Below are positions 1 through 6,559 of a DNA stretch of 6,627 nucleotides, piece by piece. A program made the position numbers and the translations under genes. Position 1 is the first letter of the stretch. Each line of letters opens with the position of its first letter. Under the pieces are notes generated by a model that was not told the DNA's origin, did not search any database, and worked only from the letters and a program-made list of their open reading frames with translations. Source of the DNA: Bacteriovoracaceae bacterium UBA2394 (GTDB lineage Bacteria; Bdellovibrionota; UBA2394); assembly GCA_002343335.1 (NCBI GenBank), contig DDSI01000230.1:1-6627 (forward strand). The letters run 5' to 3'.

Positions 1-128
1 GTCCTATGAAGCCCGCAGACGACGCGATCATCATTGATACCAGCTCGTACAATTTGGACGAAGTGGTGCAAACACTCATTGATCGAGTCCTCGATTTTCA
101 AAGCATGGGCTCTAAAACGGCCAAATAA
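1..128 (+). CDS. cmk: Cytidylate kinase, C-terminal end (partial)
   Basis: Only the last 41 residues are present, read from base 3 to a TAA at 126-128; the rest lies upstream of the window. The fragment contains ADDAIIIDTSSYNLDEVV followed by a helix (QTLIDRVLDF) and a short polar tail. The pattern 'DA-hydrophobic-IDTS-x-x-hydrophobic-xEVV' is how bacterial cytidylate kinases (CMP/dCMP phosphorylation to the diphosphates) normally end. Position directly upstream of rpsA fits, because cmk-rpsA is a widespread gene pair. The gap to rpsA is about 100 bases. The call rests on a short C-terminal match and on synteny, so another P-loop nucleotide kinase cannot be fully excluded. Confidence 0.75.
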   Translation, partial: PMKPADDAIIIDTSSYNLDEVVQTLIDRVLDFQSMGSKTAK

Positions 129-181
129 CGCCTTCCTTTGTTTTGACTTCTGAATCTGGCCTAAGGTAGCTATTGAGGCAC

Positions 182-203
182 TCGCCGCCAGAAAGGTGGG
201 CGA
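182..203 (+). promoter_or_regulatory. Hairpin in the rpsA leader
   Basis: TCGCC at 182-186 pairs with GGCGA at 199-203. G187-C188-C189 can continue the stem with G195-G196-T197, giving a G-U pair and one bulged base (G198) and leaving the loop AGAAA. The stem ends two bases before the only good Shine-Dalgarno-like sequence of the leader (AAGGAG, 206-211). A structured leader fits what is known of rpsA in enteric bacteria, where S1 represses its own translation. That this hairpin does the same here is inference; no covariation can be judged from one sequence. Confidence 0.45.
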
Positions 204-228
204 AGAAGGAGATCACAATCTGTACGCT

Positions 229-1947
229 ATGGCATTAAAAATAACCGATCATAACAACTCAAACTTTGATTCATCCCGAAAGGAAGATTCGGAGTTCGAA
301 TCCCTCCTCGAACAAGCGTTCGAAAAAGAAAAAAAATTTAAAGAAGGTGAAGTCGTTCCGGGGCGCGTTTTAAGCGTCGGGGAAGACAGTGTTCTTGTAG
401 ACATTGGCTTCAAATCCGAAGGCGTGGTCGACATCGACCAATTTGAGCGCGACGAAGCTGGAAAGCATCAAATTCAGCCGGGCGATGAAATGCTCGTCTA
501 TATTGAAGCTCTCGAGGACGATCACGGTCATCTCATCCTTTCGAAGGAAAAAGCAGATCGATTGAAGATCTGGGATGAAATTGCCGATGTCTATTATAAG
601 GGCGCGATTATCGAAGGCACGGTCGTCGATAAGGTGAAGGGCGGCCTCGTGGTAGACATTGGAGTGAAGGCCTTCTTGCCTGGATCTCAAATTGGGCTTG
701 TCCCCATTCGCGATTTGGATTCCTTTGCGAATCAAATCGTGAAATGCAAAATCGTTAAGTTTAACAAACGAAGAGGAAACATCGTCCTTTCTCGACGCGC
801 AGTTTTGGAACAAGAACGCGATTCGAGAAAAACGGAAGTTCTCAGCAGTCTGGATGAAGGACAAGTCATCGAGGGAATTATCAAGAACGTGACCGACTAC
901 GGTGTGTTCATTGACCTCGGTGGAATCGACGGATTGCTCCACGTGACCGATATCTCTTGGGGTCGCGCGGAAAATCCTCAGCGCATGTTCCATTTGGGTG
1001 ATCCGATTCGCGTTCGTGTTCTTCGATATGATCGTGAAAAGCAACGGGTCAGCTTAGGTCTCAAACAGTTGACGGATGATCCGTGGTTGCAGGTTCCGAT
1101 GAAGTATCCTTCTGGATCGATCGTGAAGGGGAAAGTCGTAAGCCTTACCAACTATGGCGCCTTCATTTCTCTTGAGGACGGCGTGGAAGGTTTGATTCAC
1201 GTCTCCGAAATGAGCTGGAATAAGAAGATCAAGAATCCCAATAAGCTTTTGACGGCCGGTCAAGAAGTCCAAGCCAAGGTTTTGGAAGTGGATGTGGAGA
1301 ATAAGAAAATCTCCCTCGGCTTGAAACAATTGGAAGCGAATCCTTGGGAAGCGTTGGTCTACAAATATCCTGTGGGATCGACAGTCAAAGGGACGGTTTC
1401 CAACATCACGGATTTCGGAATTTTCGTGACGGTGGAGGATGGTATCGACGGCTTGGTTCACGTTTCAGATTTGAGCTGGTCGGGCAAGGTGAAGAATCCC
1501 GCTGAGCTCTATGCTCGAGGTCAGGAAGTGGAGGCGAAGGTCCTTCATATCGACGTCGATCACGAGAAATTCTCTCTCGGTGTGAAACAATTGTCGCCGG
1601 ATCCGTGGGATAAGGCGGATAAGCGATTCTCACCAGGCGCTCGAATTAATGGCAAAGTGGTTCGTATAACGGACTTCGGGGCCTTTGTGGAAGTGTCTCA
1701 GGATTTAGAGGGATTGATCCATATCTCGGAGATCTCGGAAGAGAAGATCGACAATGTGGCATCCGTTTTATCTGAAGGCCAGGAAATCGAAGCCGAAGTG
1801 GTTCACTTGGATCTGAAAGAGCGAAAGCTTTCGCTTTCCATCAAGGCGCTTAAGCGCCGTGAAAATAGCCAAGAGATGAAGAAGTATCTCGATACTGAAG
1901 AGACTCTTTCCTCGTCACTCGGCGAAGCTTTCAAGAAGAGCAACTAG
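229..1947 (+). CDS. rpsA: 30S ribosomal protein S1
   Basis: Encodes ribosomal protein S1, which binds mRNA on the small subunit and helps load mRNAs with weak or structured ribosome-binding sites. From the ATG at 229 the protein has 572 residues, close to the usual six-domain length. Six S1 (OB-fold) repeats are visible at about residues 39-107, 124-191, 210-280, 296-367, 382-454 and 469-540. Repeats 3-6 carry the classic core (TDYGVFIDL, TNYGAFISL, TDFGIFVTV, TDFGAFVEV, each followed by GL-x-HV/I-S/T-x-hydrophobic-S), and repeats 3-5 end in SLG-L/V-KQL with the linker x-PW. Repeats 1-2 are more divergent, as expected for the ribosome-anchoring domains. The reading frame is open upstream to a GTG at 196, but that codon sits in a hairpin. 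MALKITDHN is a more natural start, although AAGGAG (206-211) lies 17 bases upstream of it. A CTG at 220 would have ideal spacing. Confidence 0.97.
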   Translation: MALKITDHNNSNFDSSRKEDSEFESLLEQAFEKEKKFKEGEVVPGRVLSVGEDSVLVDIGFKSEGVVDIDQFERDEAGKHQIQPGDEMLVYIEALEDDHGHLILSKEKADRLKIWDEIADVYYKGAIIEGTVVDKVKGGLVVDIGVKAFLPGSQIGLVPIRDLDSFANQIVKCKIVKFNKRRGNIVLSRRAVLEQERDSRKTEVLSSLDEGQVIEGIIKNVTDYGVFIDLGGIDGLLHVTDISWGRAENPQRMFHLGDPIRVRVLRYDREKQRVSLGLKQLTDDPWLQVPMKYPSGSIVKGKVVSLTNYGAFISLEDGVEGLIHVSEMSWNKKIKNPNKLLTAGQEVQAKVLEVDVENKKISLGLKQLEANPWEALVYKYPVGSTVKGTVSNITDFGIFVTVEDGIDGLVHVSDLSWSGKVKNPAELYARGQEVEAKVLHIDVDHEKFSLGVKQLSPDPWDKADKRFSPGARINGKVVRITDFGAFVEVSQDLEGLIHISEISEEKIDNVASVLSEGQEIEAEVVHLDLKERKLSLSIKALKRRENSQEMKKYLDTEETLSSSLGEAFKKSN

Positions 1948-1954
1948 TTTATTG

Positions 1955-1973
1955 GCGCCGCTCCGCTTGGCGC
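1955..1973 (+). other. Small inverted repeat after rpsA
   Basis: GCGCC (1955-1959) and GGCGC (1969-1973) can form a 5-bp GC stem with a 9-base loop, eight bases after the rpsA stop codon. No T-run follows it, so it is not a terminator by itself. It may act as a 3' end stabiliser in front of the strong terminator at 2002-2036, or it may be chance. Weak call. Confidence 0.25.
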
Positions 1974-2001
1974 ATTAACTGGCGGCTCATCGAATAACTT
2001 T

Positions 2002-2036
2002 GGAAATGGCCCCCAAAAGGGGCCATTTCCTTTTTT
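2002..2036 (+). terminator. Strong intrinsic terminator of rpsA
   Basis: GGAAATGGCCCC (2002-2013) and GGGGCCATTTCC (2019-2030) form a perfect 12-bp stem with a 5-base loop (CAAAA), followed at once by six T (2031-2036, TTTTTTC). This is a textbook Rho-independent terminator for the rpsA transcript. It separates rpsA from sppA, whose start codon is only 25 bases past the T-run. The opposite strand lacks a comparable T-run, so it looks unidirectional. Confidence 0.95.
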
Positions 2037-2060
2037 CTCAGAATCAGCTTTAGATAAATC

Positions 2061-2945
2061 GTGCGAAATTTTCTAAAAGGCATCTTTTATTTCTTTGTTG
2101 TTCTATCCCTCCTCATGATCGCGAGTAGTCTTTATAAGTTGGTTGAACCAGCGGAGGACGACTCTCAAACCGGCAATATTGCGGTCATAGAAATCGAGGA
2201 CATTATTTTGGATTCTCTTCCGGTTCTAGATCAAATCGATAAAATTCGAAAGTCGACCGAGTTTAAGGCGGTGATTGTGCGTGTGAATTCCCCTGGAGGA
2301 GCGGTAGGGGCGGCGCAAGAAATCTTCCTGGCTCTTAAAAAATTGCGAGAAAAGATTCCAGTCATCGTGTCGATGGGCGATCTTGCGGCGAGCGGGGGAT
2401 TGTATGTGAGTATGGCAGGGCATACCATTGTCGCTCTGCCGGGGACTCTCACGGGGTCGATGGGCGTGCTTCTCGAACTTACGAATTTAAGTCGCCTCAT
2501 GGACCGAATCTACATTGACCCCGTCACGATTCGCTCGGGCGATTTGAAAGATGCCGGCAATCCAACGCGGCCGCTGGATCCCAAAGCGAAGCAGTATTTT
2601 CAGCAGCTCATTGACCGAAATTTTGAGGAGTTTCGGGATACGGTGAAGACGGAGCGAAAGCTAACGGACGAAGTGGTTAAAACACTTTCGGATGGGCGCG
2701 TGATTGACGGTAAGCAGGCGGTGGAATGGAAACTCGTGGATGAACTCGGAACCTTTGAAGATGCGGTCGATAGAGCAAAGGAGCGGGGCGAGATTAAGGG
2801 AGATGTGAGCCTGGCATGGTTATCGCGCAAACCCAAAGGATTGGTGGAGCGAGTCCTCCATGAAAGCGTGGCTCCGATCCATCAATGGATGAAATCGAAA
2901 ACTAGAATTCTCGAGTATCGTTTCGATCCTCATTCTTTGAGGTAA
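2061..2945 (+). CDS. sppA: Signal peptide peptidase SppA, 36 kDa type (peptidase family S49)
   Basis: A membrane-anchored serine protease that degrades signal peptides left in the membrane after protein export. The 294-residue length matches the short, single-domain SppA form found in Bacillus and many deltaproteobacteria rather than the double-length enteric form. Residues 5-24 form one N-terminal membrane anchor, so the catalytic domain should face the periplasm. The core motif RVNSPGGAVGAAQEI is at 74-88. The catalytic serine is Ser111 in AASGGLYV and the general-base lysine is Lys163 in SGDLKDAGNPTR. Their 52-residue spacing is what I recall for the Ser-Lys dyad of B. subtilis SppA. The start is GTG: an in-frame TAA two codons upstream leaves no other choice that keeps the anchor. 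No Shine-Dalgarno sequence precedes it. It is followed after 5 bases by the HIT gene. Confidence 0.94.
   Translation: MRNFLKGIFYFFVVLSLLMIASSLYKLVEPAEDDSQTGNIAVIEIEDIILDSLPVLDQIDKIRKSTEFKAVIVRVNSPGGAVGAAQEIFLALKKLREKIPVIVSMGDLAASGGLYVSMAGHTIVALPGTLTGSMGVLLELTNLSRLMDRIYIDPVTIRSGDLKDAGNPTRPLDPKAKQYFQQLIDRNFEEFRDTVKTERKLTDEVVKTLSDGRVIDGKQAVEWKLVDELGTFEDAVDRAKERGEIKGDVSLAWLSRKPKGLVERVLHESVAPIHQWMKSKTRILEYRFDPHSLR
2939..2943 (+). promoter_or_regulatory. Ribosome-binding site of the HIT gene overlapping the sppA stop
   Basis: GAGGT at 2939-2943 shares its last base with the TAA stop of sppA (2943-2945) and lies 8 bases from the ATG at 2951. This is ideal Shine-Dalgarno spacing. It fixes the HIT start codon and implies that ribosomes finishing sppA can help open or reuse this site (translational coupling, inferred). 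Confidence 0.7.
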
Positions 2946-2950
2946 CACCT

Positions 2951-3436
2951 ATGGAACAGCTCTTTGCTCCCTGGCGCATGAGTTTTATTGAAAAGCACGA
3001 CGATTCAAAGGGCTGTGTGCTCTGTCAGATCTTAAGTGAAGTAGATTCCGCGAAGGAGCCGCAGATTTTAAAGGTGGGAAAGCACGCTTACGTCGTGATG
3101 AACAAATTTCCCTATAGCAATGGGCATCTTATGGTGGTGCCCAAGCGTCACGAAGGGGATTGGCTCAACTTGAACTCCGAGGAATTGCTGGAACTGAATC
3201 AGCTCACGCAAGAGTCGATAAGGGTTTTAAAATCTGTCTTTCAGCCCCAAGGTTTCAACATAGGTGTGAACCTAGGACGTGCCGCCGGCGCTGGCATTGA
3301 GCAGCATGTTCATCAACATATTGTGCCGCGCTGGGTTGGAGACATTAACTTCATGCCCCTCCTTGCGGAGGTAAAGGTCATTTCCGAACATTTGCAAACG
3401 ACGTATCATAGAATCAAACAAGCTTGGAAAAATTGA
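2951..3436 (+). CDS. HIT-family nucleotide hydrolase/phosphorylase-like protein
   Basis: A 161-residue cytoplasmic protein of the histidine triad superfamily, whose members attack the alpha-phosphate of nucleotides (AMP-linked or dinucleoside polyphosphates such as Ap4A). The triad is HVHQHIVPRW at residues 119-128, with His119, His121 and His123; by family analogy the middle histidine is the nucleophile. The N-terminal FAPWRMSFIE and the C-x-x-C pair (Cys22, Cys25) resemble the Ap4A phosphorylase-like branch known from actinobacteria. The cysteines together with His residues may bind zinc. NKFPYSNGHLMVVPKRH (51-67) is the conserved strand region that holds the nucleotide. The gene sits 5 bases after sppA and 12 bases before the LapA-like gene, so it is probably co-transcribed with both. 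The exact substrate cannot be read from the sequence. Confidence 0.92.
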   Translation: MEQLFAPWRMSFIEKHDDSKGCVLCQILSEVDSAKEPQILKVGKHAYVVMNKFPYSNGHLMVVPKRHEGDWLNLNSEELLELNQLTQESIRVLKSVFQPQGFNIGVNLGRAAGAGIEQHVHQHIVPRWVGDINFMPLLAEVKVISEHLQTTYHRIKQAWKN

Positions 3437-3448
3437 AAGTAAGTCGAT

Positions 3449-3832
3449 ATGGCGCGAATGTTAAAATCTTTATTCATCCTCGGTGTGATTATTGGGCTCA
3501 GCTATGTGTTCGCCGATTTTCTTCACCAGAATCACGATCTTCTAAAAATTAGACTTCTGTGGTGGGAATCTGAGGGGCGAGAGATTGGTAGCTGGATGGC
3601 GCTGTCCTTCCTTTTGGGATTTCTTGTGACGGCAGTGTTTTTGGTTTGGACGGCCCTTGGGAAGATGATGGAAGCTTCCCGTTTACGTCGGGAAAATTCG
3701 AGCCTACAAAAACTTTTGGAAACGACCAAGTCTTCAATGTCGGCAAGCGCCGGTCATTCCAGCTCGTCGAACATGAATACGCCACCGATGATTTCGGCAT
3801 TACCAGCGGACGCGCCTAAAACCGTTCGTTGA
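3449..3832 (+). CDS. LapA-domain (DUF1049-like) inner-membrane protein
   Basis: A 127-residue membrane protein. It has two hydrophobic helices at about residues 4-23 and 47-69, separated by a short segment with the pattern N-x-x-x-hydrophobic-KIRLLWW. A charged, probably coiled-coil stretch follows (MMEASRLRRENSSLQKLLETTK, about 73-94). This layout is that of the LapA domain; LapA in enteric bacteria works with LapB in control of lipopolysaccharide synthesis. The last 30 residues are rich in Ser, Asn and Pro and look unstructured; residues 102-127 are encoded antisense to the pilin gene. The ribosome-binding site is poor (AAGTAAG region before 3449), and translation may depend on the HIT gene 12 bases upstream. 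The family call is by layout and moderate sequence resemblance, so gene name lapA is not assigned. Confidence 0.68.
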   Translation: MARMLKSLFILGVIIGLSYVFADFLHQNHDLLKIRLLWWESEGREIGSWMALSFLLGFLVTAVFLVWTALGKMMEASRLRRENSSLQKLLETTKSSMSASAGHSSSSNMNTPPMISALPADAPKTVR

Positions 3833-4248
3833 AACAGACTTGTATTTCCATCTCCATCTAAATCCCCAACTCCCTGACAGGAGACTTCCGTGGCACTCGC
3901 GATCACGGCTTGGTAACCAAAATAGACCGCATCCGCAAATTCGAAACTGAGCATTCTCCAGCGAGGATCTAAGCTGAAGTCAGCGGCGACCCTATTCGAA
4001 GAGGGAGGGATATTGGTAGGGCCCGCTTCCAAAAACTCCTGATTTTTTTGATAGTACGCCACTTCACCCTGCGTGATTTTGGAGAGTGCTACCATGACTT
4101 CCGAAGCCTTCGCGCGGTTTTGATAATTTACAAATCCTGTAAAGGCGATGGAAGAAAGAATGGCAATGGCTGCTGTTACAATCATAAGCTCCACGAGAGT
4201 GAAGCCTTTGAAGCTTTCTCTTTTATTTATACCGTTGAAGTGTTTCAC
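3754..4248 (-). CDS. Type IV pilin-like protein (class III prepilin signal)
   Basis: A 164-residue prepilin. The 15-residue charged leader ends KG and is followed by FTLVELMIVTAAIAILSSIAF: prepilin peptidase should cut after Gly15, leaving Phe as residue 1 and the conserved Glu at mature position 5. The hydrophobic N-terminal helix is at 16-40; mature length is about 149. The globular part has a single cysteine (Cys124), so the usual disulfide-bounded D-region is absent. It carries an Asp-rich loop DLDGDGNTS (129-137) and ends in FMFDELE, features I associate with pilins of Bdellovibrio/Myxococcus-type bacteria. The start is GTG at 4248, inside the end of the upstream receiver-J-domain gene (26-base overlap). 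AAAGG at 4260-4264 (minus-strand sense) lies 11 bases upstream. Major pilin, minor pilin or type II secretion pseudopilin cannot be told apart from this sequence alone. Confidence 0.92.
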   Translation of the reverse strand: MKHFNGINKRESFKGFTLVELMIVTAAIAILSSIAFTGFVNYQNRAKASEVMVALSKITQGEVAYYQKNQEFLEAGPTNIPPSSNRVAADFSLDPRWRMLSFEFADAVYFGYQAVIASATEVSCQGVGDLDGDGNTSLFQRTVLGASAGNAEIIGGVFMFDELE

Positions 4249-6559
4249 CGCGACATCTGCCTTTCATCCCGCTCTTCTCGTCAAAAAGATACAGCTCTAA
4301 AATACCATACTGCTTGAATCTTTCTAAGAGTTGCAAACACTTGGATTTGAGGACCGCTTCGGGCATTTCTCCAAGCTTACCCTCTCGGGTGACAACTTTT
4401 GCTACAGCTTGTTTATAGCGAATGGAAGTCACGGGCAAAATGTGTTGATACGGTTCGATTTCAATAGTTTCTACACTAGCGTCGACCGTTTTCAGAAGCT
4501 GGTCCTTGAAAAAGTATAAGCCCATACTGAGGCCCAAAATTCCAATCCAAATCAAACTCGCTTTGAGTCGAGTTGCGGATTTGCGCACGACCTTATTGAG
4601 GCGATCGCGTTTAATATCTTGGTCCGCCAGTTTTGCCAGTGCGATGGCGGCTTCATCGTTATTCTCGTTATTTTTGAGAGCCATTTGATAAGCCTCTCGA
4701 GCTTGATCGATCTTTCCCAAAGCGACATTGGCGTGACCCAAAAAGAGGAATCCCAAATCATGGGAGCGATTTTGTTGAGCTAGATCTTTTAGGCGGTTGA
4801 ATGTCTTTTGCGATTCGTTTTCGTTCTTCTTCATGATGGCTGAACGAAACTCACAGTAGACACCGTAGAGTTCGTATTCAAAGCCCCGCTTCCAAGTTTG
4901 GTAAGCTTCATAGAATCGTTTGGAAGCGTTGTCGTAGTCTTGATTAGAAAGAAGGCGATGACCTTCTCGAAACAATTCTTGAGCCTTTAAGTATCGTTTT
5001 GAATCAGCAGCGGAATCCTGTCGTTGAGACTGGAGTTGCTTAAGGTATTCGTGCCTGGTGCGTTCCGAGGACAGCACCTGGTAGGCCTTGTCGATACGGG
5101 CCAACATATCGTCTAAAATTCTTTGCATCTGACCGCTTGAACCTTGTTCCGCAATGCGATCGGGATGCAGGCGGAATCGAAGAGAGCGGTAAGAGGACTC
5201 CAATTCGTCGTATGAAATTTCTTTTTCCTCAGCCAACTCAAAAATTTCAAAATAGTTTTTACCGAGCATCGCCATATACTCGGATTGCAGATCCTTGAGT
5301 TGAGATTCCAAACCGTCCGATGCCTGGGCATCCATTTGAAATTGCTCTTCAAAGTTTGCAACTCGTGCGGCGGAATCGGAGAGGGTAGATCGCTCCGCCT
5401 TCCACTCCAGCAAATTTAAGGCCTCGAGAATATAAAACACGCGGTTTAGAACGGGAATGGCTTCTTCCGGAAGTCGAGCGTGGATTTCATGAAGACGCTT
5501 TTGCCCATCGATGGCGGTTAAAAATTTTAGCGACGATTCATCGAGATTAAAAAGGGGTAGGATCTGTTTCCCCTTCATTTGCAAGTGAGGATAGAAGTCC
5601 TTTCTACCAACATAAAGTTGCTCAATGAATTCGTCGGAGTAGAGCGCTTTGAACGCTCGCGTCATCAGCAAGATAGAATTAAATTCCAAAGGAAGAATGT
5701 AGGAAGGCAATTCTTTCAATGATTCGAATTGATAGCGACCTTTCCGCATGCAGATCGCTTGCACTAAAATTCGATAGATATGCTTTCGAATTCCTTGGAA
5801 GAGCTGATCGTTCGTAAGGGCTTCCATTTTCAAAAGCATTTGCCCAAATTGAACGCCTTCCGACACCATGAGGGCGGACGCTTTTTCCTGAGTTTCGCGA
5901 TCGATGAGTTTTAAGGCGACCAGGCTATTTCCAAGACTTTCCGATATGGCCGAGGAATCGGCACTCACAGGGAACCCATTTTGAAAATAGATGCGGCGCG
6001 AAAAATTCTCCTGATCGAGCGTCAGTTTACCCGTAAAGGCGTGGTCGTAACCATCGAGGAGGAGCAATTCCGGGGGACGATCGCCGAGGGAGCCTTCAGC
6101 ATCATTGAGTCCACTCGCTTCCTCGGCAGTCGAAGCGGCAGTGTCCTCTGCGGGATTTTGAGTTTGAGATTCATCGGCAGGCAGCGCCTTTAAGAAATCG
6201 ACGAACTTCTGCAAATCAAACGGCTTCGTCCAATAACCGACCAGTCCGTGAAGAGATGCGATTTCCTTGATTTGCAGCGGATCTTTATAAATTCCCGAAA
6301 TGGCGAGAAGTCGCAACTTCGTATAATTTTCAGTCTCTCGAATGCGGGTGAAGAGCTCCGCTCCCATCAAGCGTGGAAGCAGCATATCGCAAATCATCAA
6401 TTCAAAGGGTTCGTTCAGCTCCCTGGCTGTTTCCAGAGCTTGCCAGGCCGATTCGCCGTCAAGGACCGAATGTATTTGGAAGCCCTCTAAGCTCAACCGG
6501 TCGTAGAGCAGTTTGTTAAAGTATTTGTCGTCTTCGACGAGAAGAATTCGAATACTCAC
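4223..6559 (-). CDS. Receiver-PATAN-(winged helix)-DnaJ-TPR membrane signalling protein
   Basis: A 778-residue multi-domain protein. Residues 1-126 are a CheY-like receiver with Asp10, Asp11, phospho-acceptor Asp58, Ser88 and Lys112 all in place, so it should be phosphorylated by a histidine kinase. Residues 128-160 are an acidic linker. Residues 161-280 match the PATAN/DUF4388 layout (GKLTL, RRIYFQNGFPVSA, LGNSLVALKLID, FGQMLLKMEALT, then a KGRYQFE end). Residues 325-390 resemble the winged helix often found after PATAN. Residues 433-506 are a J domain with HPD at 465-467. Residues 520-650 are TPR-like helical pairs. A lysine/arginine-rich stretch precedes one membrane helix at 667-686, placing residues 690-778 in the periplasm. 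No DNA-binding output domain of the usual response-regulator type is seen. The start is GTG at 6559, fixed by the receiver fold and an upstream in-frame stop at 6566-6568. The pilin gene overlaps its 3' end. Confidence 0.93.
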   Translation of the reverse strand: MSIRILLVEDDKYFNKLLYDRLSLEGFQIHSVLDGESAWQALETARELNEPFELMICDMLLPRLMGAELFTRIRETENYTKLRLLAISGIYKDPLQIKEIASLHGLVGYWTKPFDLQKFVDFLKALPADESQTQNPAEDTAASTAEEASGLNDAEGSLGDRPPELLLLDGYDHAFTGKLTLDQENFSRRIYFQNGFPVSADSSAISESLGNSLVALKLIDRETQEKASALMVSEGVQFGQMLLKMEALTNDQLFQGIRKHIYRILVQAICMRKGRYQFESLKELPSYILPLEFNSILLMTRAFKALYSDEFIEQLYVGRKDFYPHLQMKGKQILPLFNLDESSLKFLTAIDGQKRLHEIHARLPEEAIPVLNRVFYILEALNLLEWKAERSTLSDSAARVANFEEQFQMDAQASDGLESQLKDLQSEYMAMLGKNYFEIFELAEEKEISYDELESSYRSLRFRLHPDRIAEQGSSGQMQRILDDMLARIDKAYQVLSSERTRHEYLKQLQSQRQDSAADSKRYLKAQELFREGHRLLSNQDYDNASKRFYEAYQTWKRGFEYELYGVYCEFRSAIMKKNENESQKTFNRLKDLAQQNRSHDLGFLFLGHANVALGKIDQAREAYQMALKNNENNDEAAIALAKLADQDIKRDRLNKVVRKSATRLKASLIWIGILGLSMGLYFFKDQLLKTVDASVETIEIEPYQHILPVTSIRYKQAVAKVVTREGKLGEMPEAVLKSKCLQLLERFKQYGILELYLFDEKSGMKGRCRGETLQRYK

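Noticed and set aside
143..172. Possible sigma-70 promoter before rpsA (TTGACT at 143-148)
   Set aside because: The -35-like hexamer is good (5/6), but no -10 hexamer with more than a 3/6 match lies at usable spacing (best TAGCTA at 167-172 matches two positions), and rpsA may simply be read from cmk.
196..228. N-terminal extension of S1 from the GTG at 196 (11 extra residues)
   Set aside because: The GTG lies inside the leader hairpin, has no ribosome-binding site, and the extension would translate the AAGGAG sequence; the ATG at 229 (or CTG at 220) is more plausible.
370..1044. 224-codon open frame on the minus strand inside rpsA
   Set aside because: It is antisense to four conserved S1 domains, has no recognisable motif, and is best explained as a shadow of the codon use of rpsA.
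3670..3679. 10-base perfect palindrome GGAAGCTTCC
   Set aside because: It lies within LapA coding sequence, occurs once in the window, and no partner site or regulatory context was found; chance is sufficient.
3741..3752. Hairpin CGGC-AAGC-GCCG just past the pilin stop as a terminator
   Set aside because: The stem is only 4 bp and no T-run follows on either strand; it also lies in LapA coding sequence.
4048..4317. 89-codon plus-strand open frame across the pilin start
   Set aside because: It is antisense to the conserved pilin N-terminal helix and the end of the receiver protein; no ribosome-binding site or family signal was seen.
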